Source: Phoronis australis
Taxonomy: Eukaryota > Phoronida > Phoronidae
Assembly: GCA_002633005.1 (NCBI GenBank)
Contig: NMRA01000117.1
Coordinates: 62,001-126,000, forward strand
Length of the DNA stretch: 64,000 nucleotides
Reading direction: 5' to 3'
Below, one piece after another: positions 9,781 through 24,439 of this stretch. The notes under the pieces were generated by a model. That model ran no database searches. It was not told the DNA's origin and saw only the letters and a list, made by a program, of their open reading frames with translations. The number at the start of each line of letters is the position of its first letter. Within the stretch, counting starts at the first letter, position 1. A program made the position numbers and the translations under genes.

Positions 9781-12700
9781 CCAGCCCCCCCCCTTTGTTT
9801 GTGAATAAATAAACCAATAAGTGAAACTCAGTATTTGTAGGATCGCAACTTGTGTTAAAATGAGGAAACCAAATGCAAAGCTGACCAAAACGAACAAAAT
9901 ATCTTCATTTGTCCATCTACCATTACAAATTCAAATGCAATTATATATAGCTATCAAACTTTCCATCTTCAGCAGTGATCAGGACAAACACAATTATTAA
10001 AATTTGTAACCTTTTCTGACCTAATCATGTTCACCCTTCTGTTGAACATACCAAGATAAGGCAGCCAAATTAATAGGTGTCAGAAATATGAACACATCAA
10101 CACATTAAACATTTCAACAGAATAATAAAAATGATGATTCACTTGTGACCCCCAAGATTACAGGTTGTTAACAAAGACATTTGGATAATAATCTTTACAG
10201 GCATACTCATAACTTTATCAAGAGGATGGTAGTTGACAGATAAGTAGACAATGAAGTGGATAATGTATTAGTGGTGCAAATCTTTTATCAAATAACTTTC
10301 ACTTAATGAACAAGTCCCACCACAAACAGGTTACATACAAGGGTGATATTTCACTCTCCCTTTGTTGCAAACATTCAAAAACACCCAAAGGCAAATTTAC
10401 ATTTCCATATGCACTAGACAAACTCGGACAGAAAAAAATATCTTGAATGATTCAGAGCTAGACTAAGTATTACAGTATACGACTAGTAAACTCGAAATTC
10501 TGCACATTTCATTATTCACAAAATAGCACTACTGTCTAAGTCTACCACTCTCAGACAACAACTATCCGAAGTTCTTCTCTCCCCTGGGATCAACTTGCTC
10601 TGGAGGTAATTTAAACAAAATCAGTTTTCACAATGATCTCAGAAATTCAACAAATCTGTAAAATCAATGTGAAAACCAGTTTCGTAATTTTGTAGAAAAC
10701 CAACTGCACAGAGATTCTGAACCATAGATCTGTAAAATAAAAATGCATAACATTTAGAAACATACATTTTAAAGTATATTTATACACACCAGTTAGGCTA
10801 CTATCTGTAACACGAAAGTAACCGTTAAAAAACCTCTATCCAAACAAGTTGTCCCCACCATAAAAATGTTACGAAAAGAATGCCAAATCGCAATTTAATC
10901 GATTGCCAATTGGTTTAAAATAAGCAAATACCAGATCACAAAGATAAAATATCAAGCACGTTAAAAAGCTCGGGTGTCTATTCTAAAGCACATTTCCAAT
11001 GATGTTATCAATTAATAGAACATGACAATATAATAAGATGTAGTCATTATTAATTTGTGAATATTGCCCATGGGTCTCATAAAGAGCTTCCACCCAAGAC
11101 TGAAATTCTGACACTTGGTGTTCGTTTCATGGAAGTGACTTACTTAAGACCTAAGACAGAAATTTACACTCAGACATCACTACTGCTGAAAAATGGTTTA
11201 GCAACACAATTAGCAGTTATGCTATATTCTCACATACTTTGCACTTTTGTTTTAAGTGAGATTTAATATTTTTTCAGAGGAATATTGTACCGAATCAAAT
11301 TTCTGACTTAAGTCTTAGTCACTTGTAGTGAAAGACAGTTGCCTTAACACATGCAAGTAGGTATTTTACAAATAGTGTAGTATTACAACCCCAGTAGATA
11401 CTATAAAATAAATCACAATACCACTTTCATAGTAAAAGCTTGCTGGTAAATCCCATAGAAAATATAAAAGATCTGATTTTTTCAGTTTTGAAGTAATCCA
11501 CAATAAGAAAACCACACACTAAATGCAAATCAAAGTGCAGTGTTATTTTGCATCCACTCCCAATACAGAAGTGTCAGTGAAAATTCATAGTAAATTGACA
11601 CAGGGATTAATTTGCAAGATCAGTTTATTCACTGGCTATAGAAGACAGGGCCAATTATTAAACAGCATGAGATGTCAAGCTATCAAGGTGACAGAGTACA
11701 AGGCAGAAAGAGAAGGGTGTATGATATCCCTCTCAGGGTGTATAATATCCCTCTCAAAGGGCATTTCCTATCACCATTTGGTGTTTACAATTCTGAAATC
11801 AAGATACGGATTACACAGAAACTTTCAACAATTTTTCCTAGAAACTAAAAAGTTGGTTCATGGCAATGTAGTTTTAGTGATATCTAAAATCACACAAGCT
11901 TCATGCAACTAAAATATACCAACACCCAATGAATGGGAGGTCACACTGAGAGGCAGGAAATGTAACCAAAATCTTCCCAGGGCCACTTTCTCATGCTAAT
12001 CAAACAGTGAGTTCAGCTGCACACCTACACAATCGATCCAATTATGAACTCAAAATGGGTCACAGGAACCAACCTCTGGTACAACTCATATCCCTGGTTA
12101 CCACACACACTCTCTAGTTAATTAGCCAAACACATAAACTAATAGGGGCCCACACATTTATGACCAATCACTGATCACCATCCAATGCAAGTGCATCTTT
12201 AAATGACAAACACATTTGAGCAGTGGCGAACCTGGCTAGATCATTGCACTAGCTTCCGCTATCAATAACAATAGAAAAACAAAAACAGACTAAATATAGA
12301 TTGGGCTTGAGTAAAAATAGCAGTACTAGTCCGAACAGAATGAATAACTGATCATTTGTTACTAATTATGAACCTCTCTGATTGATGTGGTCCTACACAT
12401 GGATACAACACACTCCAACAGAACACAGTGCCAACTGGATCCAGATTGGTGTATTTTCTTTTAAAACTTTCTGGCCATCTCTAATGTTGTTACACACTTC
12501 TCCCCAACCTCATGTTTTCACAGTGGGAAAAACTGTTCAAGGCCACAGGACCAGCTGATACATGGTGCAAGGAAAACATTAATCCACCTAAACAATAAAT
12601 CTACCACTGAGTACCTCAGAAGACTTTTGTTAAGATTCGTAGCAATACAATAATGCAAGTTTGGCTTTGCAGAGTCTCATACATGTCCATCTACCATAAA

Positions 12701-13889
12701 GCAACCAAATACTTAATGCAGGCAGAAGTAAATACAATTAAAGTGACAGCAGTAAGTTTATGTTTCTAGCAGATGATAGCATGCACATGTGCAGTCTTCA
12801 TACAGAAGGAAAAACTGCACCATACCAATTAACAACAACTGTATATTCAACTTCATCATAAAGGTAGATGGTGATGCTTTTCACACCTGAGTAAGAAAAG
12901 ATGTCAATCCAATCTCAAACGAGGCAGTAGTGAAAAGTCATCAAGTCAAACGGTACAGATGTAGTAGAAGTGATTAAGAACGCAGGGTACTCACAGCAGT
13001 GGCACGAAGATAGCAGTAACAGTTAAAGGTATTTTACAGGTGTCAGTGACATAAGTGTGTTTGTCTTGTCAAAAAACAGATGTATGGAAAGGATGTTCTA
13101 AACGAGCCCTGCAAACTGTTGGTGCCGAACCAATAATGAATGAAACTGCAACTAACATGCACTGGAAACGCGGAAATTCAAGTTAATTACAACACTTGCA
13201 AAATTTCTCAAGCAGGCTGGTAGATTTGCCGAGTATGATTAGTGAAGTTACAGCAGTGTCTGTTGCAATGGGCCTGTAGATGGCCTAAGTGACGTGCCCA
13301 CCTTTCCGTTTTGCAGACTTTATATAGCAAAATTCCGACACCACTGCCACATCACTGTTATTGTTGGTTGCAACTGCAGCGTTAAAAACATTCACATCTG
13401 AGTAGCAATTAGCTGAAGTGAAATGCAGAACAAGCTGTAGAACCCATTACCTGAACACTTCCAAACAGAGATGAGTAATAACGTCTAAATATTCATTCAC
13501 AGAGGACAGGGCAGTCAGTGAATGGTAATCCAATGCAGGCAGCTAAGATACAACTGAATGAACCCTGCTTAATTGAATTACATAACAGTCAGAGGACAGC
13601 ATAGCATATTGTAGCACTAATTATAACTTGATTTCCTGCAATACGGATTATTTTGATCAATACATCCGTTTAGTAGACTTCCACACAGTACGTAGGCTCC
13701 TCGGAACACCCTCTTCTCCATAACCAAGTTTTTAGTGTAAGCCCTCCAAGACTCCCTTTCTTTGAACACATTCAGTTGAATAGAAGAGTATTGTCATTCA
13801 TAAAGCTATCTCCCAAATAATGCCAATAATTTACTAACAGCTAAAACCTAGCTTATTTTTTAAAGAAAATTCAACACTGAACTCACAAG

Positions 13890-14400
13890 ATTATATCGGA
13901 CCATAGAAAAAATGTGCAAATGGCCAAATTCAGAACGGTATATCTCAGAAATGAGGATCAGGTTCACTTGAAACTTTCTACTACTAAACTTCATGCATTG
14001 CTCTCCAAAATGTTAGCAATTGTTTTTTACAATGTTGCATTTTTGTATGAGAGACTATCAAAACAGAGGAATTAAAAAAAATCAAACGTTGCATAAAACA
14101 AGAACAAAATGATCATTAAGTGTAACAGTGTTTATAAGATGTCATCTTGGAACAATTATTTTAAATAAAGTTATTATATCGATAATGGAGACTTGCTATC
14201 AGTGTACCTTATGTTTAACTAAATTGTACTAAAAAGACATGGTCAGGTGACCCAAATAGTGGCAGACTGATAAAACAAATTCAACAGGCTTTTTACTTTC
14301 AGAAAATATGTACCTCCCCCTATCTATAGTTTTGTACAATATTTGGCTTAATGCAGACTTGTCGATAAGGTCCTACATAACTTTAAACCATAGTCGCTGT
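13890..14400. repeat. interspersed repeat family A, copy 1
   Basis: A diverged dispersed repeat. It shares blocks with 24440-24660 and with 24930-24975 plus 26700-27070: a CCAAATTCAGAAC..ATCTCAGAAATG block, then TTCACTTGAAACTTTC, then CTCTCCAAAATG, then TTTTGTATGAGAGACTATCAAAA, and further on ATGGTCAGGTGACCCAAAT and TTCAACAGGCTTTTTACTTTCAGAAA. The order is the same in each copy, so this is one repeat rather than chance similarity. No terminal repeats or coding capacity are seen. The class is unknown. Confidence 0.6.
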
Positions 14401-16499
14401 CACGAAAACACCTTCAGAAGAGTTAGTTGTATTCCAAATATAACGTGGTGAAGAAAATTTCGTTCACTGATAGCCTCTGCTCTAACAGTTGGCCCTGTAA
14501 ACTTGAACGTTAGTCTGGTTTAAGTTGACACTGTAAGGGTATTAAGATACTGTTTTAGATACAGCAAGTTTCAATTACAAACAGTTGACATACCAGTCAG
14601 GGACACAAAAAACACTCTAGCATAAGCCAAAGCTGCTATGGTGGTTAGTCAGAGATCTGGAATTGTGAGATGTCAGGTCCAAAATATAAACATCCTCAGT
14701 TCTGTGACTTTCAACAACAGGTGTCAAGATTATTAAACAGCACAATTAACCTGCTGGTTAGGAATATCACTGTTTTACAGTCAAGGACAGGCCAGTTGTG
14801 GCAGAGTCAGTTAGGTGGTCCAGATTGACATAGCTGCTTTGATGTAGCATGTGTGTTCCATTAGGTGGTGATAGAGCCAACTGCAGTTAGATTACTAGCA
14901 ACACCCACTGGATCTACCAGGGAGACCTCCATCAGCTCACACTAATGAGTTATACAATATTAACCAATTTTGCAAACTACTCAGCATGAGAAAAGAAATG
15001 TATATAGATTGCTTGTGTGTTATGTGGGGTCAGCAAGTGCAAATAGACCAGGCAGTGCCTCTTGACACATCTGAAGGCACAAGGCAAGTTGTATAGTAAA
15101 ATAACTCTTTTAATTATCCACAGAATCATCAATATTTGTCAAGTTTTGCAATAAAATGTGCACGCAAATGTGACAGCATCTTCAAACACTACACTTGATG
15201 TGTGTCACAAGGTCAAATGTTAAATATTGACTTTTTTGCATTAGTAATACTTCATGTTCCATTATAAAAATATATCTAATTCAAAACTCCACAAGCAGGC
15301 TAACCAAAGGTGACCACTTAATTAGCATTTAATCAACAGTTAAGTGATCAACCAAATGAATAACCACATTATTTGTCAAGGTGAGGCTACACAGTGTCAC
15401 AAGAAATTAACCTAACAATATCATTTGCCATAATTTAATTAATTCAAACTTTGGTAAAGTACAGTTCTTCAGAAAGAGGACACCATAAGGAACCTCAAAA
15501 CCAAAAGTGCACACAATTTTTAAGTGCTTTTATTTTCTTTTTATAGCAACAATACTGTGGCCTATGGTTAAAATGTGAAACAGCGCAGAAGTTATAGCCA
15601 AATTACTTTTTCACCAAGTTTTGATGGAATACGTCTTATAACTGAAAATTTAAATCTTGAAAAAGTCAAGGTCTAAACATGTTAAGCAGCGTACTGATTA
15701 AAATAATTCCAGTGTCTAGCCTAAAGAGACAGAGTAATTAAGTTTGTGAAAACCTCACACACTATTCATGGAAAATATCTGGATGGTGCAGCATTATGTT
15801 ACAGGGCAAACTGTCACAAGCATCATGTGACCACCATGGTGCACCCAGACTTCTGTAGTCACTCCAGCAGGTCGCCTGCTATGTTCTGATGAGACATTTC
15901 TGGGCATGGCATGTGTTACAGACATGTACTCCAACTGTTGAGCCAGTAGCTGTGCTTATAACCTGCAACTAACCCCTTGACAGTCAATCAAGACATCAGC
16001 CAGTGTACAAGTCTTCTAACAAGACTGCCCCAGAATATAAGGATAGCACATTGAGGCTAACAGTGTAGAAATGTAAATTTCACATGCTTGCAATGAGTAC
16101 AAGAACATGTTAATTACTACCAATCAGTTATTTTCAACGAACGCTCACAAAAAATGGGGTCTACAACCGGTCGTTAACCATGTGACAAATATCTCTTACA
16201 AATATTCCCAAAATCTCCCACCTCGTACAACAGGTTGGAAAGTCTGGGACTAATTTACTTATTTTGATACAATGTTTATATTTCCTCCTCCTGGACTCAT
16301 CCTTACTAAAAATAGTAGCACATGATTTGCATATGTTTGTGCAGACACTACTCAATAGTGTGTCCAGTATATTTAGTATGTTGACCCAAAGGGTTGTCTA
16401 GTTCATGTCACCCAGGCCAATGGTCAGCTCACAAGTACACTCTTGGGTCATTTGAATGCAGCTTACTTTAAGAATGATAACTTAAAGAACATAAATTGT

Positions 16500-16548
16500 A
16501 TTATAATAATAATAATTGCTATTATTATTATTATTATTATTATTATTT
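16500..16548. repeat. (ATT)n / (AAT)n microsatellite
   Basis: A run of AAT units passes through a short ATTGCT interruption into about ten ATT units. It is able to form a short hairpin because the two halves are complementary. Confidence 0.9.
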
Positions 16549-19104
16549 TCACAACTCTTATTGCTATTAAATTTAACATCTACTCTTATTTAAATATATT
16601 ATCAGTAAACTATTAAGACTGAACTTTTTCAATGGTTAGTTAAAAAATTGTTTAATGTTCCATTCAATTTTTATACAGTTAAGGTCTTAACTACAAAAAT
16701 ATATGTGTACGTGCAGCTATCAAAACAAATGTTCAAATTTAATTTAACAGTACTGGACACATTAGAAGCAAGATGTATTATCTATCTTAACATAGCCTTC
16801 CAAAAGTAACAAGTTACCAACCATGAAACATTGTTTTATACCCCCACTGTTAAAAACAACATGGTCGCTCTGTCATAAGTCAGCCATGATCAAATTCAAT
16901 TTAAGCTGAAATGATACCGCTCACAGCATCAGCCATTTATGCTAATGAAGCAGGTCTCTTGTGTCAGTTTACAACTTGCTCCAAGTGCTAACAGCAGCCA
17001 TGTTTATTTGTGTTTTTTGTAGTTTTGTTTTACTACATGGGTTCAAGCAGACATCCCTCTCTACAGGCATCTTCAACACTAGTCTAACCAAGTGCTCAAT
17101 GTGTTTTGGTAAAGTACAAATGTAAACAACTTGTTTCCATGAGAACGATTTAAATTAATCTGTGACCTTCAAGTCCTGAAGCCAGAGGCAGCAAGATCAT
17201 GAACAGCCAAAATCTTCATCAAGTTTTGTGATGATAAAACACGCCTGCAATGGATTCTTAGTAAAACTACATTACAGTATTCATTCATAAATATAACTAG
17301 AAACAGACAACATTTCTGACTATAAATCGGATAACCACTGTATCCTAAGACAGATGAGCATGGTTTTACCCTTCTAAAAGTCTAGGTCCAAAAGTCAAAG
17401 TGCAAATGTGTAGTAATTCAAATAGTGATTTTCCTTTGTCACACTGCATCAGGAGATATGGTTTATTAAGCTATCAATCCCCATTAATGAATTATGACTG
17501 GCCCTCACACTGTTGGCTAATTAGATAGCAGGAAGTGGGATGGGTCCAACAGGTTAACTCTGCATGCAATGGGAACATAGTAATCCACACCCTGCAGAAT
17601 GGCTAACCAAAGTAATATACACAGAGTGCTCCAAGTAGGGTAATTTGGAAAGAAAAATAAGTATACACTTGTGCCACATAATTCCAATACTCAGGCTAAT
17701 AATTAAAATGAAGCTGTTGTCCACGGTGACGCTTGACTAACTAATGATGATTATGACAAAAATGATCAAGAAACTAAGATATGCAGTCGATGGTAAACTA
17801 ACAAAATTACGCCAGGAATAGGTCAACAAAAGTACACCAGGAATAGGTCAATAAAAGAGAAGTCATCATTAAGTCCTGAATCACTTAAACCTTAAAATAA
17901 AAATGAATGGCATAGTTCACATGGCGCTTGACGAGATCTATCTAAATATCAAGTTTCAGAGATTCTTCAAGACGGTAAAAAATGAAAATGAAATTGCTAG
18001 CACCACCTCGCGCCCGGTTTCAGCCAGAAACAATAAGCCTCAAGCTACTGCTGAGACATGTGTGTAAATTTCATGTCGATCGGACAAGAAATATGGCCTG
18101 TAGTGAGCAAACAATGAAAATCAAGAAAAAAAATTATAAAGGAATAATAAGACTTGTCTTTTTGGCCAAGTAATAACAAGATTCAGTTTGTTAATTCGTG
18201 ACAATGCATGAACAAGAAATTTTTAAAATCAAAAACCTTTAGCAGCGAGTACTGGAAAGGTATGAGTATGCAATCAGTTTTCCCCCTGAACTGACAGTGA
18301 AGCTGTACAAGCCAACACCCATCAGACATTTAATAATGGTTTTGTGAAATTAAGCAAATACACAATAGGTAATTCGATCAGGGATAAAGAGAAAACAACC
18401 AGGTAAATATAGCGTAAAAGATTATACAAAAGTTTTTCCTTAAGGCACTATTGTTGGTTTCAGATTGACTGGGCTCATAATTTGCCAAGGTAACCATTCA
18501 GAAAATGACTACTCGTTTAAACAGAGAGGAGACTGGGAATGAAAAAACACTCCGATTTCATGGCACCAGCGGACATTTGCAAGTCTGCTAAAAAGCAAAT
18601 AGAAGCGAGATTGGTGAATGGAAATGATCACGACAGCCCCTGAAACAGTGCAAGTGAGCACAAGCTGGCACCAAGCTGGTCCAATTCAAAGGAAACGCAC
18701 TCTATAGAAGGAGGAGCAAAATGAGAAGCCACAACTCGAGTTCATTCATAAAAATCTTATGCAAATACAGAGTGAGCATAGTGAGTGAGCAGCCTGGGGC
18801 AAATAACCTGGTGTCAACTTAAAAAAATCAAGCCATTGAATGTGTGAAAGAGAGTTTGTAAATATAAGTTGTATCAACATAAGAGAAGGGTTTTCACAAC
18901 TTGTTGAAAGTTCAACAGTTGTATGGAGCTATATTGTGCAGACAAAATGTCTGAGATAATATTTTACCAATTTATTTTGTCGCTAATAGAGAATGATTGT
19001 GTTTGTAAGGTAAACAGTGCGATGAGGCTGAGTCATACAGGTAGCAATAAGCAGAATAAACATTTCTGGAGCACATCTTTTAAGTATGATCCTTTGAAGG
19101 TTAC

Positions 19105-19148
19105 CTTTGACCAGCGGGACTGACTGCAGTTCTCCCAACAGAATGTTT
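19105..19148 (-). other. candidate 44-bp exon, minus strand
   Basis: Read on the minus strand, a strong acceptor (pyrimidine-rich TTTTATTTTCAG) precedes 44 bp that end CAAAG/GTAACC. All three frames are open, so the frame is undecided. The upstream candidate at 22411-22504 ends with one base of a codon and could join here in phase. The splice sites are good, but a short open interval is weak evidence and no protein family is recognised. Confidence 0.2.
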
Positions 19149-22100
19149 CTGAAAATAAAATTTTAAAAGGTAATACAAAAGTTGAAGAAACTATCATAGC
19201 CATTCTGGTTACTGGTCAGGGTTCTGTAATTTGGGAACAAAAAAATCAGGCATGCGTTAAGCCAAGCACGTATGCTTAAAAGCAAAACTGGGAGATAATC
19301 GAGTTAATGCCCATGGACCTACGCTGCTGACAGACTTTATGTGCAAAAGCCAAAAAAAATATTGGCGAATTGCAGACAATGTAGTTAAGGGCCTAACTTC
19401 CAAAATGGAGTAATCAGGTACACTATTTCAGTAGCGTGACCTAGTTTTTAACATTTTTAAAATTTCAGCTGCTAACATTACACCCAAACAATGCGCAGCT
19501 TACACGAATGCTTTCACTGTTTATGCACAAGAGTACAATACGGTAATACTACCAAGCACATGCGCCAACAGATCCATTTCAAGCCTCTTTCAGTAAAGAG
19601 CGGTAAAGAATGGGTATTATCCTGCCCAAATAAGGCAAGTTATAACTAAAACTAAATGACTGAGACATCAGTTGGAGTTAACTCGTACAAACATGGAAAA
19701 TGTGCATATGCATTCAACAGTAAAAAGGACATCAACTCAATCCGTACAATACCATTCTGTTGCTTTGTTGAGCAATTTTGCAATCATTCTGTATAAAATA
19801 TGTTTCCCAATCATAAGACATGCACGTACTAAAGAATGGCAAAATTAATTAATTCCAAAAATGTAAAAAGATTTTTATCTAACAGATTTCATATAGCAAG
19901 TTTTAGACGATAGCATTCGTATTTAACAGTATTTATAGAGGAGTCCAGTTTCAGGACAGTAATCATATTTCCATTTCAGCCAAAGGCCTGCAGATAGTGG
20001 TTACCTGTATGAGGTCACCAGTGACTCATTGCACAAACAGAGAACACAATGCAATGTCACTAGAGTTCTGCCTGATTGGTCATTTTATTGGAAAAGAAAA
20101 CCCTGACATACATGACTCATAATCAAAACCTCGGGTTTCTCTCCATCCATAGCCATTCATAACCTTACATTCACATTATGGTAAAATATTACCAATTTCG
20201 AACAAAACTATTGCCTAAATTGCCCTTTCCCAATTTTCAAGAGCATCTAACATTTGTATCCTAAATTGGTGGTTTTACCATGTGGCAAAAATACTACGCA
20301 TATGTGTGCAGAAAAATGAGGCATTCATATTCATGACTTGGAACATGCAATGAGGTTAAGACACAACATGCATACTATTTGACAAGAGCTGTGGGGTGTC
20401 ACAGTAATAGGAGGCGACTTGACAAATTTTGAGCTACACTGGTAACCAATTACATGGCCTAGAATATAAAAACATCCACTTCCTGTACCAATAAAGGCTC
20501 CAGCAAGGGGAAAGGGTCTGAACACCTCATGGGGGAGATTACCTAATAGCAATTTACAGACCTGCAGGCGTTATGCAATCTAGTTAAAGCTAATTAATGT
20601 GAAGGGACATCAGTCAGTTGATTGACATCCATCAAAGGATGGTCAAGTATAAATTTGGAGTTAGACATTGAACAATGGGTGCCATAAGGGGGCTCAGCTG
20701 AATGTTGCACCATCCTAACTGCATTACACTGGTAGGTTCATAGCAGGAACTGCTGAGAGCTAATTAATAAAACAAATTAAATAGTTAGAAGGTAAATGAT
20801 AGGAGACCAGCCTCTGGTGGGAAGGCCAAAAGGTTAACAAGAACACCCCAGGCAAGCCAAGGTTATTCAGTGCACTTAATTTTCCTACTATTTGTTAACT
20901 TTTGCCAAGGTAGTCACAATAATAGTTTGCTACACAGTGTAAATGCACAAAGCAACAACTTCAACCACATGGCATCTTATTTATACATTGAAGATATAAC
21001 TTGTGTTTTCCTTAATGTGTATATTCAGAACATCAAACAAGTTTCCTCAACTGAATAATAACATCTTTAAAGCCATTTCAGCTCAAGATATTATGGTTAT
21101 TTTAAATCACTTTCTCATAGTTATTCCACCAATACACAGTAGAAGAAACAAAGAACACCGAGAACCTTCATGTGTTCAAAACATGGTGTTAGGCATATGG
21201 ATTTGAAGAATAAGATATCAAAAATTGCATATTTTGAATTGGTAAAATTAAGACGCGTTATGATATATTACTCCACAAAAATGTTCTTAATCGTTCAATA
21301 TAATGACACAACTACCAACATATCCCATGTGAGCAAAGTGGACCCCAAAATGTCAATTTTCCCTTTCAGTGACACAACAGCCCCAAGCTTCAAATCACAA
21401 TCCATTGAATGATTATGGTGGTAACTCATGTACGCCCCATGACCATAGTGTGAAAAATATGACACTCAACAATACTTGGTGGTTGATATTTTACACTATA
21501 AAAATTGCAAGAAAAACAAGAGCACAAGTGTAACCAGGGGTTAATCACCTGTTACACTGGGATGGCCAATCACATTGTAAGCAGCAATACTATGTGACAG
21601 GTTCAACTATTTTCCAACATTTTCTTGAATTTGATAATGAAATGCCAATGTACAAATGTTGTTGAGGTTGTCATCCACCAGACACTGTTTAATAATAGGC
21701 AGTAACTGAACATGTCAAACGATATTGGTGTACTAATCAGCCACCGACCACCAGGTGTCAGCAGTAGCTCCTTTCCAAAACTTGATGGTTTTTGCCGAGT
21801 ACACCACTTTTGTTTTATTCTCGTGAACGGTTTTATCATGAAAAAACACGATAATTGGTCTTCTTCATTTACTACATCATAGTAACTTAACTCAAATAGT
21901 TGCAAAAGGCAAGGAATCTGTGATTCAGCACATCTTAGAAATCTGATCATGTCATACAGGATTCACCAAGGTTGATTACAATGAAGTGCAGTTCCTGTCC
22001 TCCCATTCAACTCAACTCAACCCTGACATGTACTTATTGTATTGCTATACACCCAATTGGCAATAATGGGTTTTTTATTTGTAATACACAACCAAGCATA

Positions 22101-22410
22101 ATTAGCAAGCTGCCAGTGATGGCTTGAAACGTTTCAGTAAATTGCAGTAGGACTTTCTCCCGAAAAATTGCCTCCACTTTATCTGATACACTGCAAAGTT
22201 AAAGGAGAGTCGGAAATGAAAACTCAAACCCAAAAGTGAATATACCAACTTATGACCACAAAGACAAAATACAAACACAGGGTGAAAGCAGAGTCAACAC
22301 TTCATAGCTACTGGACAGTATGTCAATTTATACAACTTTATTAAACTTCCTTTGATCTCTATGGCAAATAGACACAAATTTTAAGCACACAAGGGGTATT
22401 AAACAATTAC

Positions 22411-22504
22411 CTATATCCCAATGAGTTAGTGGTGTCCTCAAATATTCTTGTGCAACTTTGTGCATCATTGCACTCATTTTGGAATTAAACAAGCAATCCA
22501 TGAA
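22411..22504 (-). other. candidate 94-bp coding exon, minus strand, unknown product
   Basis: On the minus strand an acceptor-like TTTTCAACACAAG is followed by 31 open codons and one extra base, ending GATATAG/GTAATT. The peptide (FMDCLFNSKMSAMMHKVAQE at its start, then YLRTPLTHWDI) is mixed in composition and protein-like rather than low complexity. I do not recognise a family. An open frame of this length between usable splice sites can arise by chance in this window, so the call rests mainly on the composition and on other short candidates on the same strand. Confidence 0.25.
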
Positions 22505-23750
22505 CTTGTGTTGAAAATTTTATCAATCCTTTTGAACTCCATCCCACGATTAAATTTTGGGAATTGTTGGAATTACCGTGTCAACACCTGCACGCACTGA
22601 AGTCACCCCAGACTATAAACAAATGGTTAGAAGGTGTCTTGAAGGGCTGATCACATCACTACCCTTAAAAATGTTGACGGGGAAAACTGAATGAATCAAA
22701 ATGTAACTGCCATACACAGAGTGGATGTGAAATTGTAAACTGAAACAGAGATAACATCAGTTAGAGAGCTTCAAATCAAAACTCAGTTTGTTGTATTGTT
22801 ACCATTTACAATCTGAATCCAAAATACAATTGATGGGTGAAGAGCCTTATCACTGCGTGTGGCCACTGAATGAGAGCTTGATTAACTATTAACAAAAACT
22901 TTAATATGAAAAACTAGACGGAAGAAGAGCAAGTGGGCTAGTTTCACGGTTTCAACAGTTATTATAGTGCTGTAGGACATAATGACGAGAACAGAATTTC
23001 GACAAAAAATTCAACAAGAGTGAAATTGTACACTTCAATAACAAATCTTGTTCCTCTGACACAATTCAATTCTATCGTTTTGCTTAACACCTGCACGGCA
23101 GCTATCCAATACAGAGAGCAGCAGAACCATCAACAGAAGTCAGATGCGCAAGAGGGAAATAAGTCATTAATGATTCCTAATTACTAGATTTGTTATTGCA
23201 TAGTTTCAAATATCTGAGGCTAGTTTCACAATAACAACACAAATATCTCACAATTGAGCTTTTTAAATGTAAGCAAAATAAAACTTGAAGGCTCTATTAG
23301 TTATGTTGGTGATAACTGAAATTGTTCTGAATGAAGTGCTCACACTTTTGAGCTCAGTATTACAAAGCTGTCATTGACACCAAAGCAAGGGCAAACACTA
23401 TGGAGAATACCCATGTACAATAGTTGGATGCACCGCTTCATCAAGAGCATTTGAGCGCAAGTCACTTATAACGGGTGACTGGCGGGACTTGAATAGACTG
23501 GGCATATTACGAATTACAGTTAGTCTAACCAATTTAGGGCACAACATGACCAAAAGGTGAAATTTTAGTTTCCCATCTTTATTAAGATAAGAAAAATAGC
23601 ACAAAATAAACGTTGTATCATTTTATAAAGCCTGTACCATAGCAACCATGAGGAGAATGTATATAAGAAATTGTGACTATTCACAACCATCATAGAAGCC
23701 TTTAATAAATCAAAGACTTATTTTGGCTAATCATTTTGTCCAAAGTTGTA

Positions 23751-23915
23751 CGGTGGAGGATCCAGGATATTTTTTATAATGGGGAGTAGGGTCAAGGACT
23801 TTTTAAAAGGGGAGTCAAAGTCAACAATTTGAAAATTCTAGATTTGATATCACTAAAATCAAGGGAAAAGGGGGGTTCGGACTCCTTGGACCTCTCCCCC
23901 TAGATCCGCCTACGG
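23751..23915. mobile_element. small MITE-like inverted-repeat element
   Basis: About 165 bp with imperfect terminal inverted repeats: CGGTGGAGGATCCAGG at the left, and CCTAGATCCGCCTACG at the right, which reads CGTAGGCGGATCTAGG on the other strand. The interior is G-rich on the plus strand (GGGGAGTAGGG, AAAAGGGGGG) against an AT-rich surround. No coding capacity. Target-site duplication is not clear. The superfamily is not assigned. Confidence 0.55.
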
Positions 23916-24439
23916 ATTGGTAAGATTTTACCGTAGTAAGCTATACAGGGAAATGTTTATTTCATACTGGGACTTGCGCTACTAAGAACCAAAACCAAGG
24001 GTTCCACCCAAAGCTTACACCAAAATAATCAATGACAGTGTAGCATGAGGCTCTAAAAGGTTTAAGATGATTAAGACTTCAAATCAACATACACTATCAT
24101 CCAAATCATATAAGTTAAATTAATACATAAATGTTTTCTAAAATTACGTTTAACAAATGCATTACAATATAATACAGAAGTACACAGACAAAATGCCACA
24201 GCACAAATATTACAGAAGAGAGTTCAACTTGATTATGAACTGATTTCCAGGCATTTTAGACTAAACGGTTCACAGGTTAGCAAACAGTGCAAGACTGACA
24301 GAAATTATTTCACACACTCCACAACTAGTGCTGCCATCTTTTGCAATAACAATGGATGATGGTCTCCATATGTAGAGGGTACTGCCATCTGTTGGTCAGA
24401 AGTAATGGAAGACAAACCACAGGTGCTTCGATTTGTAGG

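Larger units (their letters stand above)
9781..24439. other. long non-coding block, possibly introns or 3' region of a minus-strand gene
   Basis: AT-rich DNA without long coding frames. The plus strand is often richer in A and C than in T and G here, as in intronic DNA transcribed from the minus strand, though individual lines vary. It begins with a short C run at 9785-9794. Small tandem duplications lie at 11716-11757 (GGGTGTATRATATCCCTCTCA twice) and 17811-17852 (two units around CCAGGAATAGGTCAA), and an (ATT)n microsatellite lies at 16500-16548. Separate entries cover an interspersed repeat (13890-14400), two candidate exons (19105-19148, 22411-22504) and a small inverted-repeat element (23751-23915). 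Nothing else could be named. Confidence 0.5.

Noticed and set aside
11523-11912. 129-codon plus-strand open frame
   Set aside because: It spans a 21-bp tandem duplication, has low-complexity patches and no recognisable domain; length alone is within chance expectation.
20331-20552. 73-codon minus-strand frame with hydrophobic stretch
   Set aside because: No canonical start, contains internal splice-like signals that give no consistent exon, and no recognisable transmembrane family.
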